A stretch of DNA of 34,527 nucleotides from an uncultured Blautia sp. (GCA_945864225.1 CAMBAL010000025.1:1-34527), one strand, 5' to 3'; shown: positions 1 through 9,093, numbered from the stretch's first letter. A program made the numbers and translations. The notes: generated by a model not told the origin, from the letters alone.

Positions 1-31
1 GATATATATTTTTTTACATAAACTTTTTTCT

Positions 32-51
32 AAAGCGTGTTGGAAAATTGC
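32..51 (+). repeat. Short intergenic repeat, copy 1
   Basis: Matches the core GCGTGTTTGAAAATTGC with one change (GTTGG for GTTTG). It lies about 60 bases beyond the stop codon of the minus-strand GH13 gene. It shares the following CCTTCC with the copy at 34198-34217. Other copies are at 12170-12217 and 32568-32587. Nothing else is seen in the first 109 bases. Confidence 0.7.
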
Positions 52-109
52 CTTCCAGGTTACATGCATTTCCTTTTTATTTCTTCTTTTTCCACATACC
101 TGTTTCGAT

Positions 110-2212
110 TCAATTCTTATGATGCAGGATCGTCACACTGAACGCCGGCATTTTCAGACAGAGCACTCCTGCCCTGGCAGTAATCTCCTCTTTTTCGCTG
201 GTATATCCGTCTTTATGCGTAAGCATGATTCTGGTCAGACAGGATTTCTCCAGCCTGCTGATTCCGGCTTTCCATACATCGATCAAAACTTCTCTTTCCT
301 CTTCCTGATTGTTAACTGCAACAATAATCTGCTCATTATGAGAAAATCTTCCATAACAAAGTCCCTGATAAGCATTCCAGAGAAACTGCACAGATCCTGT
401 CCGCAATACTCTGTATTTCTTATGAAGCGCAATGATTTCCTTATGGAATTCTATCAAGTCTTTATCTTCATGCCCCCATGGATAGGTTCTTCGGTTGTCC
501 GGATCCGTAAATCCGCATACACCCGCTTCATCACCATAATAAACGGTAGGTGCACCCGGCCATGTCATCTGAATGGCAACCGCTTCTCTCATAATTGCCA
601 CATTGATTCCCTGAGACGCAGCTTCCGGACCGGCATAAGATACCCTTCCCACTCTCTGATTGGTTCTCGTAAGGAAACGGGAATGATCATGGTTGGATAA
701 TTCATTCATTGCCGTATCCAGTGCAGACATATGAAGAGAACGCATATGCGTTTTCATGGCACCGATGAACGCCTCACTGTTGCCGTACAGATCCCCTCGA
801 TATTCGTCGCTGTGTTTCTCCATACCCGTCAAAAACCAGGTCAGCGGTTCCATAAATGCATCATAATTCATGACCGTATCCCATTCATCACCCTGCAGCC
901 ATCCTTCCGGATTGCCGTAATGTTCTGCCAGAATAATCGCATTGGGATTGGCCTCCTTGACCACTCTGTGAAAATCTTTCCAGAACTGATGATTAAACTC
1001 ATTACTGTGTCCCAGATCTGCTGCCACATCCAGTCGCCACCCATCCACATAATAGGGGGCAGAAACCCATTTGCGTCCTATCTCCAGAATCTTATCATAC
1101 AGTTCCCTGGAATCCTCAAAATTCAGTTTCGGCAGCGTATCATGCGCCCACCATCCGTCATAGGAGGTATTATAAGGCCAGCGATTCTCGTCATTAAATT
1201 TGAAATAATGACGATAGGGACTGTCTGCAGAAACATACGCACCAGGCTGATATCCCGGCTGTCCCTCATAAATCTGCTCTCTGTCCATCCATTTATTAAA
1301 AGAACCGCAGTGATTGAATACACCGTCCAGAATAATCTTCATGCCTCTCTTATGAATCTCTTCGGTAAGTCTGGCAAATAACGCATTGCTGGCTTCCAGG
1401 TTCTCAGGATCTGTCACGCGTTCAATATATTTGCGCGCATGGGCATTATTCCGGTCACCGGGTGCAAGAAGCCCGTCACAGTCTTTCACGATTTTCCCAT
1501 AATGCGGATCTACATACTCATAATCCTGGCAGTCATATTTGTGATTACTCGGCGAAACAAAAATAGGATTCAGATAAATCACTTCAATCCCCAGTTCCTG
1601 CAGATAATCCAGTTTATCCATGATTCCCTGCAGATCACCACCGTAAAATTCCCGGACTCCCATCACTGCAGGTGTTTTATCCCAGTTATCTACTCTGGTG
1701 CTTACATCGCCAATATAAAAATACTCTCCGGTCTCTACGTCGTTCGACGGATCTCCGTTATAAAAACGATCCACGTAAATCTGGTACATGACCGCACCTT
1801 TGGCCCAGTCCGGTGTACTGTAACCGGGATAGATCTCAAAATCAAAATGTTCCTGAACTTCCGTGCTTACCCCATGGCAATTATAATAACTGGTCACCCA
1901 TCCGTACTTAATTTCAAAATGGTATCGGAATACCTCCTGAGGCATTACAATCTTGGCAGCATAATAATCAAAACCATTCATGGTCTTGTAAATTCTCATT
2001 TTCTGTTTTTTGTCACCATAGACCAGATACACAGCATCCACATTATTTCTCTGGGTTCTGAAACGAATGATCACCACTTCACCTGCTCTTGGTTCTGACG
2101 GACTTCTGTAATACTCCGTTCCGTCACTGAACAATGCATCTTTATTCAGCACAGGACGCATATTCAGAATATACTGCATTTTTTTATTATTATCTATTCT
2201 TTCCAGTTCCAT
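110..2212 (-). CDS. GH13 alpha-glucan hydrolase (neopullulanase/cyclomaltodextrinase-like)
   Basis: A 700-residue cytoplasmic enzyme with no signal peptide, expected to cut alpha-1,4 (possibly alpha-1,6) bonds in maltodextrins or cyclodextrins. An N-terminal beta-sandwich region (about 1-125) of the kind found in neopullulanase and cyclomaltodextrinase precedes the (beta/alpha)8 barrel. The four GH13 signature regions are present: DGVFNHCG (296-303), GWRLDVAAD with nucleophile Asp395, ILAEHYG with acid/base Glu430, and LSNHDHSR with Asp509. A C-terminal beta domain follows. The start is ATG with AAAGGGGAAAG upstream and a well-formed promoter at 2275-2303. It is transcribed alone; the upstream gene ftsH has its own terminators. 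The exact substrate cannot be read from sequence; maltogenic amylase is an alternative. Confidence 0.9.
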   Translation of the reverse strand: MELERIDNNKKMQYILNMRPVLNKDALFSDGTEYYRSPSEPRAGEVVIIRFRTQRNNVDAVYLVYGDKKQKMRIYKTMNGFDYYAAKIVMPQEVFRYHFEIKYGWVTSYYNCHGVSTEVQEHFDFEIYPGYSTPDWAKGAVMYQIYVDRFYNGDPSNDVETGEYFYIGDVSTRVDNWDKTPAVMGVREFYGGDLQGIMDKLDYLQELGIEVIYLNPIFVSPSNHKYDCQDYEYVDPHYGKIVKDCDGLLAPGDRNNAHARKYIERVTDPENLEASNALFARLTEEIHKRGMKIILDGVFNHCGSFNKWMDREQIYEGQPGYQPGAYVSADSPYRHYFKFNDENRWPYNTSYDGWWAHDTLPKLNFEDSRELYDKILEIGRKWVSAPYYVDGWRLDVAADLGHSNEFNHQFWKDFHRVVKEANPNAIILAEHYGNPEGWLQGDEWDTVMNYDAFMEPLTWFLTGMEKHSDEYRGDLYGNSEAFIGAMKTHMRSLHMSALDTAMNELSNHDHSRFLTRTNQRVGRVSYAGPEAASQGINVAIMREAVAIQMTWPGAPTVYYGDEAGVCGFTDPDNRRTYPWGHEDKDLIEFHKEIIALHKKYRVLRTGSVQFLWNAYQGLCYGRFSHNEQIIVAVNNQEEEREVLIDVWKAGISRLEKSCLTRIMLTHKDGYTSEKEEITARAGVLCLKMPAFSVTILHHKN

Positions 2213-2274
2213 ATTCTTTCCCCTTTTGGTACATCATGTTACTGTTCTCTTTGTACTCAGTAGCGTTATGTATT

Positions 2275-2303
2275 ATTCTATCTTATTTCGATCAAAGTTA
2301 CAA
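2275..2303 (-). promoter_or_regulatory. SigA-type promoter of the GH13 gene
   Basis: On the minus strand, -35 TTGTAA (2298-2303) and -10 TAGAAT (2275-2280) are separated by 17 bases. The predicted start lies about 55 bases before the GH13 ATG. Confidence 0.7.
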
Positions 2304-2377
2304 CGAAATGATTGATAGTGCAAATTTCGCAGCTTATAATGACAATTTTTTTACATTTTTCCGTTCTTCTGCAAAGT

Positions 2378-2408
2378 AAAAAAGACAGCGGGATAAGCTG
2401 TCTTTTTT
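2378..2408. terminator. Bidirectional intrinsic terminator
   Basis: AAAAAAGACAGC pairs perfectly with GCTGTCTTTTTT around a 7-base loop, with T runs usable in both directions. It lies 90 bases beyond the ftsH terminator, so it may be a second stop for ftsH transcripts or the end of a short unseen transcript. Confidence 0.8.
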
Positions 2409-2497
2409 GGAGAAGGTATTTCTTCTTATGGGGTGTAGCAAAAACTATATAATGTATTGGGGGGTTTTTACGATATATATAATAGCATGGGGCAAGT

Positions 2498-2539
2498 AAA
2501 AAGTGTGCACAAACTTCACAAATTTGAGCACACTTTTTT
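2498..2539 (-). terminator. ftsH intrinsic terminator
   Basis: AAAAAGTGTGC and GCACACTTTTTT form an 11-bp stem immediately after the ftsH stop codon, ending in a T run on the minus strand. Confidence 0.8.
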
Positions 2540-2546
2540 GTATAAT

Positions 2547-4391
2547 TTATATGGTCACTTTTTCTGTTTCTGTCGTTTCTGTTGTAAAAAGTGCTTCAAA
2601 TTCGTCTCTGTGCACTTTTTCCTTTTCCAGCAGGAGCGCTGCGCATTTGTGAAGTACATCTTCGTGTTCCAGAATAATCTTCCTTGCGCGCTCATGACAT
2701 TCCTCAATGATATGATGAATCTCACGGTCAATTTCCTTGGCCACTTCTTCACTGTAACCTCTGGTATGAGCCAGATCTCTTCCGATAAAGACCTCATCAT
2801 CTTCATCTCCATAAGAAATCAGACCGATATTCTCCGACATGCCGTATTTCATCACCATGGAACGGGCTGTGGAAGTAGCGCGTTTAATATCATTGGATGC
2901 TCCGGTGGTAATATCCTTAAAAATAATTTCTTCTGCCACACGGCCTCCCAGAAGGGTTGTGATATCCTGAAGCATTTTTCCCTTTGTATTAAACATCTCA
3001 TCTTTTTCCGGAAGAGGCATCGTATATCCGGCTGCTCCCATTCCTGTCGGAATAATGGAAATGGTATATACCGGTTCCATATCCGGCAGTACATGAAACA
3101 GAATGGCATGTCCAGCCTCATGATAAGCAGTGATCTTCTTCTCTTTTTCAGAGATCACCTTACTCTTCTTCTCTGCACCGATTCCAACCTTCACAAAGGC
3201 ATTCTTGATATCCTGCTGTACAATGTATGCGCGGTTTTCCTTCGCTGCATAAATGGCAGCCTCATTCAGAAGATTCTCAAGATCCGCACCTGTAAAACCG
3301 GCGGTAGTCTGCGCAATCTGCTGCAGGTCTACATCTTCCCCAAGCGGTTTGCCGGAAGCATGTACACGGAGAATTTCCTCGCGTCCTTTTACATCCGGTC
3401 TTCCTACGGCAACCTTACGGTCGAAACGTCCCGGACGAAGAATTGCAGGATCCAGAATGTCCACACGGTTTGTTGCAGCCATTACAATAATTCCTTCATT
3501 CACGCCAAAGCCGTCCATCTCTACCAGCAGCTGATTCAAAGTCTGCTCGCGTTCGTCATGGCCACCGCCCATACCGGTTCCACGCTGCCTTGCCACAGCA
3601 TCGATCTCATCAATAAAAATGATACACGGTGCATGTTTCTTGCCTTCCTCGAACAGGTCACGGACACGGGATGCACCTACACCTACAAACATCTCCACAA
3701 AATCGGAACCTGAAATGGAAAAGAACGGAACTCCGGCTTCTCCTGCCACTGCTTTGGCCAACAGAGTTTTACCGGTTCCGGGAGGGCCCACAAGAAGAAC
3801 TCCTTTGGGAATCCTTGCACCTACACCGGTATATTTCTGGGGAGACTTCAGAAAGTCCACCACTTCCTCCAGATCCTCTTTTTCTTCCTGAAGACCGGCA
3901 ACATTGCGAAATGTCACCTTCTTCTCATCCGGAAGCGTCATCCTCGCACGGCTTTTGCCAAAGTTCATCATCTTGGCATTGCCGCCTCCTCCGGACATCT
4001 GCCTGTTCATCATTGCTACAAGGAACAGGGTCAGCCCGCAGGCAAGAAGAATCGGAAGCAGAGTGGTAAGGAATACATTTTCCTGCGGAACATCATCTAC
4101 CTGCGTGGTGATTCCGTTATCTCTCAGAAGCTTCTCCACTTCCGTTACGTCGGTTGCATACAGTTTCTTTCTTCCCACACCCTGAATGTCCACCACAACA
4201 GCTCCTGTGGGAACTTCCCGATTGGGATAAATTTCCGCAGACAATACCTGATCATCTGCGACAGCCTGCTCCAGTGCATCCAGTGTATAATCACTCTGTC
4301 CATTCACCTGATTGCTCAGATACATATATCCTGCGATCATCATGAGGAACAGCACCAGATACAGGCCAATTCTGCCTGACTGCTTATTCAC
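2547..4391 (-). CDS. ftsH: ATP-dependent zinc metalloprotease FtsH
   Basis: Membrane-anchored AAA+ protease that unfolds and degrades membrane and regulatory proteins, acting as a hexamer. The 614 residues show a transmembrane helix near 9-25, a small extracytoplasmic domain, a second helix near 105-127, Walker A GPPGTGKT (202-209), Walker B IIFIDEID (about 257-264), the second region of homology ending in RPGRFDR, and the zinc site HEAGH (424-428). Length is normal for the family. The start codon is GTG (4389-4391) with AGGAG upstream. It is the last gene of the tilS-hpt-ftsH run, the same order as in Bacillus subtilis, and ends at a clear terminator. The substrate-loop region reads IIPTG where many homologues have IIPRG; this is a minor variation. 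Confidence 0.97.
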   Translation of the reverse strand: MNKQSGRIGLYLVLFLMMIAGYMYLSNQVNGQSDYTLDALEQAVADDQVLSAEIYPNREVPTGAVVVDIQGVGRKKLYATDVTEVEKLLRDNGITTQVDDVPQENVFLTTLLPILLACGLTLFLVAMMNRQMSGGGGNAKMMNFGKSRARMTLPDEKKVTFRNVAGLQEEKEDLEEVVDFLKSPQKYTGVGARIPKGVLLVGPPGTGKTLLAKAVAGEAGVPFFSISGSDFVEMFVGVGASRVRDLFEEGKKHAPCIIFIDEIDAVARQRGTGMGGGHDEREQTLNQLLVEMDGFGVNEGIIVMAATNRVDILDPAILRPGRFDRKVAVGRPDVKGREEILRVHASGKPLGEDVDLQQIAQTTAGFTGADLENLLNEAAIYAAKENRAYIVQQDIKNAFVKVGIGAEKKSKVISEKEKKITAYHEAGHAILFHVLPDMEPVYTISIIPTGMGAAGYTMPLPEKDEMFNTKGKMLQDITTLLGGRVAEEIIFKDITTGASNDIKRATSTARSMVMKYGMSENIGLISYGDEDDEVFIGRDLAHTRGYSEEVAKEIDREIHHIIEECHERARKIILEHEDVLHKCAALLLEKEKVHRDEFEALFTTETTETEKVTI

Positions 4392-4429
4392 AAAAATAAA
4401 TCTCCTTTCTGTCCGTATACGGGGAGAAA

Positions 4430-4960
4430 TCAGTCCTCTCCGACTTCCACGACCCCGATAAACGGAAGATTTCTGTATTTCTGGGCATAGTCCAGACCAT
4501 AACCCACTACAAATTCATCCGGAATATTGAAGCAGCAGTAGTCTACTTTTACATCTCTGACTCTGCGCTCCGGTTTGTCCAGAAGCGTACACAGGTGAAT
4601 GCTGTTGGGATTGCGTCCCTTCAGTACTTCGATCAGATAACTCAAAGTTCTTCCGGAATCAATGATATCTTCCACGATCAGCACATCCTTGCCAACCAGC
4701 GGCTGATCCAGATCCTTCACGATCTTAACAACTCCACTGGACTTTGTGTCATCTCCATAGCTGGATACAGACATGAAATCCAGGGACACCGGAACAGTAA
4801 TTCTCTTGGCAAGTTCACAGGTAAAGAACACTCCACCCTTTAATACACAAATCATATGAACTTCCTTGCCTGCATAATCTTTGCTGATTTTTGCAGCAAT
4901 CTGTCTGATTTTTGCATCAACTTCTTCTTCACTGATTAAAACCCTGATTTTCTCACTCAT
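4430..4960 (-). CDS. hpt: Hypoxanthine phosphoribosyltransferase
   Basis: Purine-salvage enzyme that transfers a ribosyl-5-phosphate from PRPP to hypoxanthine or guanine to give IMP or GMP. The 176-residue protein carries the PRPP-binding signature [14 protein letters not shown] (93-106), with the acidic pair Glu97-Asp98, and the upstream LKGGVFF loop (40-46) that contacts pyrophosphate. The start ATG is preceded by AAGGAGG. The gene overlaps the end of tilS by 8 bases, which points to translational coupling, and is followed 38 bases later by ftsH. The tilS-hpt-ftsH cluster is conserved across Firmicutes, and the cytoplasmic role is well supported. Confidence 0.96.
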   Translation of the reverse strand: MSEKIRVLISEEEVDAKIRQIAAKISKDYAGKEVHMICVLKGGVFFTCELAKRITVPVSLDFMSVSSYGDDTKSSGVVKIVKDLDQPLVGKDVLIVEDIIDSGRTLSYLIEVLKGRNPNSIHLCTLLDKPERRVRDVKVDYCCFNIPDEFVVGYGLDYAQKYRNLPFIGVVEVGED

Positions 4961-6362
4961 CCTGATATCCTCCTTGGTATCTTACTTCCAGCACCCGTTC
5001 CGTTTCCGGGGTGATTTTATATTTTTCACTGATCCGTCCGCCTGCGATCCACAGTACATCCGTTCCGCAAACAAGAAGTGGAATCCTTTCACGCTGACTG
5101 GCAGGTATTTTATCATCGATCATGCAGCGTGTGATTTTTTTGCGGCTGCCTTCACTGCTGATGACCAGGGAATCCCCTGATCTCCGGGTACGCACAGACA
5201 GATTCTTTTTCATTTTATCATAATCCATCCATTTCGTATACTTTTTTTCTGAAATCTTCTGCCCAAAATAGGAAAATATTTCTGTGGAAAAATCGCCAAG
5301 CGGACAATGAAGGACTCCCGGAACAGGCAGCGCCCATTCCTTCTCTGACAGATTTTCCATCTCCCTTTCCTCCATACAGATCCGAATCCCGGAATATTCT
5401 TTTCTGGCACAGATTCCTCCGGGAAGAGAAACCTTTTTTCCCGTCTGTTTTTCTCTCAGATTCAGAATCTGCCTGACATGTATGGCTCCGATATCTTTTC
5501 TTCCTGCAGGAAAACTCCCTAATGCCTCCAGTACTGCATAGCTTTGAAGAATCGGTTCTTTCCGGAAAAACTCTTCCGTCAGAAGATATTCCCCCTGCTC
5601 CCGTTCACATTGCGAAAGAAGTTCCTTCCCGCATTTCGTCAGATAATCCTCGGCCTGACAGAGAAGTCCTGACATTTCCGCCATGTGACTGACTGCTTCC
5701 CTGTTGATTTCCTCTTCGATCAGAGGCAGAAGATGATGACGTATGCGGTTTCTTGTATAGGAATCTTCCAGATTGCTGCTGTCTGTCACATATGGAATCC
5801 TGTTCTCTTCTAAATAATGGTCAATTTCTGATCTTTTTAAACACAAAACCGGGCGGATACAATTTCCGTTCACCGGACGGATGCCTCCAAGCCCGCGAAT
5901 TCCGGTTCCTCTTGCCATATTATGAAGCATGGTTTCCGCAAGATCATTCTGATTATGCGCCAAAGCGATCCGGACTCTCCTGCCGTCATCCACGGATTTT
6001 GCCGCATCCTCAAAAGCCCTGCGCCGGACAATTCTCCCCATTTCCTCATGCCCCATTTTTGCCTCCCTGGCAAGCTCCGGGACATCATAATGATATACAT
6101 GGCAGCAAATCCCATGTTCCCCGCAGAATTCCTGTACCAATGCCTGATCCCCGTCTGCCTCCGTTCCCCGGATACCATGGTGTACATGAACAACTTCCAA
6201 CAGAAAATTCTGTTCTTCGACATACTGCATCAGTACGCTCAGCATCGCCATGGAATCACCGCCTCCGGATACCCCGGCAAGTACCCGGTCTCCCGGCCGG
6301 ATCATCTCATTCTCTTCCATAAAAGTTCTGACTTTTGTATACATAACCACTCTGTCCTGCAC
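4953..6362 (-). CDS. tilS: tRNA(Ile)-lysidine synthase TilS
   Basis: Converts the wobble cytidine of the CAU anticodon of one tRNA(Ile) to lysidine, so that it reads AUA; essential in most bacteria. The 469-residue protein has the N-type ATP pyrophosphatase loop SGGGDS (32-37) and the family motif region HNQNDLAETML (about 146-156). A long C-terminal half matches the substrate-recognition domains of longer TilS proteins. The first in-frame start is GTG at 6362, only 3 bases from a weak AAGGA. An ATG at 6344 (residue 7) has AGGA 10 bases before it and may be the true start. It lies 6 bases after spoIIE and overlaps hpt, so it is probably in one operon with both. Confidence 0.95.
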   Translation of the reverse strand: MQDRVVMYTKVRTFMEENEMIRPGDRVLAGVSGGGDSMAMLSVLMQYVEEQNFLLEVVHVHHGIRGTEADGDQALVQEFCGEHGICCHVYHYDVPELAREAKMGHEEMGRIVRRRAFEDAAKSVDDGRRVRIALAHNQNDLAETMLHNMARGTGIRGLGGIRPVNGNCIRPVLCLKRSEIDHYLEENRIPYVTDSSNLEDSYTRNRIRHHLLPLIEEEINREAVSHMAEMSGLLCQAEDYLTKCGKELLSQCEREQGEYLLTEEFFRKEPILQSYAVLEALGSFPAGRKDIGAIHVRQILNLREKQTGKKVSLPGGICARKEYSGIRICMEEREMENLSEKEWALPVPGVLHCPLGDFSTEIFSYFGQKISEKKYTKWMDYDKMKKNLSVRTRRSGDSLVISSEGSRKKITRCMIDDKIPASQRERIPLLVCGTDVLWIAGGRISEKYKITPETERVLEVRYQGGYQDE

Positions 6363-6368
6363 TTTTCC

Positions 6369-7862
6369 TTATTTCTTCCACATACCTGCCACAAGGACAG
6401 TCATATCGTCCCTGGCACGATAATCACTGTATCCCAGTACCCGTTCCAGAATACCGCGGCTGATTTCCTTCGGAGTCTCCTCCTGCACATCCATAATGAT
6501 TTCCTTCATGGTTTCCTCCTCCCGATCCATAGGGAGTGCATCCAGCACACCATCCGTCATCATGATCAGATAATCTCCATGATAAAGCTTGCGGGATGCT
6601 GTTTCAAAATCGATCTGCTGTACCAGACCTGCTGCCAGGCTTTCTGAAGAAATTGCCTCTACCCAGTGATCCCGTTTAATAAAAGTAGAAGCTGCACCGG
6701 CTTTCAGAAAGCTGCAGATTCCTGTATAAAGATCTACTGCACAAATGTCTACCGTGGAAAACATTCCCTCTCTTCCATTCAGCACCAGAGCAGAATTCAC
6801 CATTCTGGCAGCAGTCTCCTGGGAAAATCCGGATTCGAGAAACTGCTCCAGAAGCTCCACCACGATTTCACTTTCTTTGCAGGCTTCCATCCCCGATCCC
6901 ATCCCGTCTGACAGGCACATGACAAATTTCCCGCCTTCTTCCCGGTGAAAAATATAATTGTCACCGGAAACCTTCTCTTCTTCTCTCGTCAGCCGCGCTG
7001 CACCGTAAAGCATCTGATAACTAACATCTTCCACAAAATGTACCGTATGATATTCTCCATTTACAATACAACGGCTCCCCTCCGACGGAACCATGCTGCA
7101 GCCGCAGATTTCTGACAATATCTGCGCCACCTCGCTCATGGAAATGCACTGCCCGCTCCTGGCACGCATGGTGAGAAAAATCTGTCTCCGTCCCTCTACT
7201 TTGTCCATGGCCCAGGCTTCTTTCAGAATAATATGCCGTTTTCTCAAATCTTTCCGGAGATTTTCCCGAAACTCAGGAGAAGCTCTGGAGATATCGTACA
7301 AATCCTCCGCAACTGTTTCCATGATCCTCGAAATCTCCGTAAGCTGCTGTGCCACCGCAAGACGGCTCTCAATCATGCGGTTATCCCAGAACAGGTTCTG
7401 TTTCTCTCTGCGAAAGCTCTCCGTCACATGCTCCAGATACTGACCGGCACGTCCGCAGATACTCATCCATTCTGTCCGCATCCGTCGGATATTTTCTTCT
7501 TTTCCCTCTTCCAGAGCGCGCACTGCCGCTTCGGTTCCCTGTCGCATCGTCTTTTCATGCTCACCCCAGCAGAGATCCCGCTGATAACAGCTGCTGCAGA
7601 CCTGTTCTCTGGCATCCGTCAGAATCTGTTCCACCTGTCCGCTGCTGAGATAATCCTTTCGATAAGGCATTCCATAAAAAGTATCCGCCAGTTTCTGAAA
7701 AGATGCCGCATAGCGCTGAACCTTTTCTTTCTGAGGATGCTTCTCACAAAACGATACCGATTCCTCGGTTCTGCCCTTCTTTCCTGCCAAAATAGTTTTT
7801 GCCATGTCCCGTATGATCAGCGTTACACTGATCACGAGCATGGCAATCATCCATTCCTGCAT
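6369..7862 (-). CDS. spoIIE: Stage II sporulation protein E-like phosphatase (short form)
   Basis: PP2C-type serine phosphatase expected to dephosphorylate the anti-anti-sigma factor SpoIIAA and so release sigma F in the forespore. The 497-residue protein has one N-terminal hydrophobic segment (about 4-18), a charged coiled region with the cysteine motif CSSCYQRDLCW, and a C-terminal phosphatase domain with metal-site motifs SDGMGSG (318-324), DYLIMMTDGVLDALP and ARDDMTVLV. The Bacillus subtilis protein is about 830 residues with ten membrane segments, so the membrane part is greatly reduced here. A longer frame opens at 7931, but the ATG at 7862 has a strong GGGGAGGGGAG site and the 7931 start would overlap the promoter. 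Position between divIC and tilS matches the Bacillus order. Confidence 0.9.
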   Translation of the reverse strand: MQEWMIAMLVISVTLIIRDMAKTILAGKKGRTEESVSFCEKHPQKEKVQRYAASFQKLADTFYGMPYRKDYLSSGQVEQILTDAREQVCSSCYQRDLCWGEHEKTMRQGTEAAVRALEEGKEENIRRMRTEWMSICGRAGQYLEHVTESFRREKQNLFWDNRMIESRLAVAQQLTEISRIMETVAEDLYDISRASPEFRENLRKDLRKRHIILKEAWAMDKVEGRRQIFLTMRARSGQCISMSEVAQILSEICGCSMVPSEGSRCIVNGEYHTVHFVEDVSYQMLYGAARLTREEEKVSGDNYIFHREEGGKFVMCLSDGMGSGMEACKESEIVVELLEQFLESGFSQETAARMVNSALVLNGREGMFSTVDICAVDLYTGICSFLKAGAASTFIKRDHWVEAISSESLAAGLVQQIDFETASRKLYHGDYLIMMTDGVLDALPMDREEETMKEIIMDVQEETPKEISRGILERVLGYSDYRARDDMTVLVAGMWKK

Positions 7863-7898
7863 ATTCTCCCCTCCCCTTAATATCCTCACTAAGTGATT

Positions 7899-7931
7899 AT
7901 TATAGGGGATCTGTTCTGAAATATCTGTCAA
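7899..7931 (-). promoter_or_regulatory. Candidate spoIIE promoter with 21-bp spacing (Spo0A-activated type)
   Basis: On the minus strand, TTGACA (7926-7931) and TATAAT (7899-7904) are both perfect, but 21 bases apart, too far for ordinary sigma A use. The Bacillus subtilis spoIIE and spoIIG promoters have the same 21-22 bp arrangement and need Spo0A. Near matches to the 0A box TGNCGAA overlap and flank the -35: TGACAGA (7924-7930, minus) and CGGCGAA (7936-7942, plus), each with one mismatch. Confidence 0.6.
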
Positions 7932-7991
7932 ACATCGGCGAACCGGTCAGAAAATATTTCGTCTCAATTCTCGTTTATTCTTGTTTTTCTG

Positions 7992-8303
7992 TTATTTCTT
8001 CTCTTCAAATACGATTTCGTTGTCTTTCACAAGACCGAGCCTGTTTCTGGCTACTTCCTCCACATACTCATCGGTCTGCATGTATTCCTTCTTATCTTCT
8101 ATCTCTTCTGTTCTGAGTTTTTCCTCTTCAATCGAATCCTCCAGTGCTGCTACTCTCTCCTCATAATAAGCCAGTCTGGTTGCCAGATTACGGCTCTGAT
8201 TCACAGTAACACAGAGAACCACCACTGCCACACAGCCGATTGCAGCCATACCGAGGTGATTATTCGATATTCTTTTTCCGCTTTCTTTTTTTGATCCTTT
8301 CAA
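7992..8303 (-). CDS. divIC: Septum formation initiator DivIC/FtsB family protein
   Basis: Small bitopic division protein that works with FtsL and DivIB at the septum. The 103 residues show a basic cytoplasmic tail, one membrane helix (about 18-34), a heptad-rich coiled coil rich in Glu/Lys (about 42-75), and the family ending motif ARNRLGLV (about 86-93). The start is TTG (8301-8303) with GAGGAG 8 bases upstream; no in-frame ATG precedes the membrane helix. It overlaps the end of yabQ by 44 bases, so the two are translated from one transcript. The yabP-yabQ-divIC order is the same as in Bacillus subtilis. Confidence 0.92.
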   Translation of the reverse strand: MKGSKKESGKRISNNHLGMAAIGCVAVVVLCVTVNQSRNLATRLAYYEERVAALEDSIEEEKLRTEEIEDKKEYMQTDEYVEEVARNRLGLVKDNEIVFEEKK

Positions 8304-8751
8304 CCCGCCTGCTCCTCTTCAACCGCAGAAAACACGTTTTTTTATTCCGGTCTGCGGAATCCGCAAACTTACACAAAATAATTCTACATCTTTTGACGAG
8401 AAATAGCAACCTGTCTGTTGAAAATTTTGCAAAAATTACTGGAATTCGGAAAATTAATGCCAGAAATTTAATAAAAAACGGACTGAACGTTCGTCCGCAG
8501 AGTATCGCACCCAGAATCATCCCTGCAAAGAGAAAGCTTCTCATAATTCCCTGATTTGTTCTGTACAGAGCAGAAAATACAACCAGCGCTGCCGCCAGCC
8601 AATACAGAAGATCTTCACAGGCTTCCGCCAGAGTTCCATGGGGAATCACGCTGCGCAATGCTGCAAGCACATCATAGGCAAGAATCAGAAGTACTCCAAG
8701 ACAGATGGACTGAAGAAACAGCTGCACTTCAAAATGCATATAGCTGCTCAT
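8260..8751 (-). CDS. yabQ: Spore cortex biosynthesis protein YabQ
   Basis: Polytopic membrane protein of the YabQ family, required for spore cortex formation in Bacillus subtilis, where it localises to the membranes surrounding the forespore. The 163-residue sequence has three to four hydrophobic segments (about 8-30, 47-64, 70-84 and 90-106) and a very basic C-terminal tail rich in Lys/Arg. It starts 3 bases after the yabP stop codon and has no clear ribosome site, so it probably relies on coupling to yabP. Its 3' end overlaps divIC by 44 bases; the basic tail is encoded in the overlap. Identification rests on synteny with yabP and divIC and on size and topology. Confidence 0.88.
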   Translation of the reverse strand: MSSYMHFEVQLFLQSICLGVLLILAYDVLAALRSVIPHGTLAEACEDLLYWLAAALVVFSALYRTNQGIMRSFLFAGMILGAILCGRTFSPFFIKFLALIFRIPVIFAKFSTDRLLFLVKRCRIILCKFADSADRNKKTCFLRLKRSRRVERIKKRKRKKNIE

Positions 8752-8754
8752 AGA

Positions 8755-9036
8755 TCAGCGGAACATTCGTTTCCAGAGAGATTCTTCTTTTTTGTCCGGT
8801 CCTCTGGTCGTATAGGCAAGACTATCCACCTTTCCCTCCAGTTCCAGTTCCCCTTTTTCCACATTTAAAGAAGTAATGTGGAGATTTTCTCCTTTGATCA
8901 GCATTCTTCCCGCTTCTGTCTGCACCTGAATCTTCTCTCCGTCAAAATCATCCACATCGAGAACTCCTGTGATCATTCCCCGTGTCCGGCCATCCAGTAT
9001 CAGCTTGTGGGATAAAACTGCCTTTTTTTCCTCCAA
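8755..9036 (-). CDS. yabP: Sporulation protein YabP
   Basis: Small YabP/YqfC-family protein; yabP is expressed in the mother cell under sigma E in Bacillus subtilis and is linked to spore envelope assembly. The 93-residue sequence shows the family pattern of short beta strands, HKLILDGRTRGMITGVLDVDDFD (9-31, shown here by its limits: HKL at 10 to DFD near 31), then a strand rich in Leu/Ile ending in a basic tail. The start is TTG (9034-9036), preceded by GGGAGG; the in-frame ATG at residue 21 would cut off the conserved N-terminus. The gene is followed by yabQ after 3 bases and preceded by a possible sigma E promoter at 9067-9093. Confidence 0.88.
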   Translation of the reverse strand: MEEKKAVLSHKLILDGRTRGMITGVLDVDDFDGEKIQVQTEAGRMLIKGENLHITSLNVEKGELELEGKVDSLAYTTRGPDKKEESLWKRMFR

Positions 9037-9066
9037 AGCAAACCTCCCGGGAATTCTTCCACTGTT

Positions 9067-9093
9067 AGTTTATGTGGCGCGGGCTGCAAATAG
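9067..9093 (-). promoter_or_regulatory. Possible sigma E promoter of yabP-yabQ-divIC
   Basis: CATAAACT (9067-9074, minus strand) differs by one base from the sigma E -10 consensus CATACANT; CTATTT (9088-9093) lies 13 bases upstream in the -35 position. The support is mainly that yabP and yabQ are sigma E genes in Bacillus. Confidence 0.35.

Larger units (their letters stand above)
2213..2546. other. Intergenic region between the GH13 gene and ftsH
   Basis: This 334-base gap holds the GH13 promoter (2275-2303), a bidirectional hairpin terminator (2378-2408) and the ftsH terminator (2498-2539). Between the two terminators is an AT-rich stretch with several TATA-like runs on both strands and a G run at 2459-2464. 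No reading frame there is convincing. Confidence 0.6.

Noticed and set aside
2457-3713. Long plus-strand open frame (418 codons) opposite ftsH
   Set aside because: It is antisense to a highly conserved gene, has no ribosome site and a biased Cys/Phe/His composition typical of shadow frames.
7863-7931. 23-codon N-terminal extension of spoIIE
   Set aside because: It would start inside the -35 element; the ATG at 7862 has the strong ribosome site.
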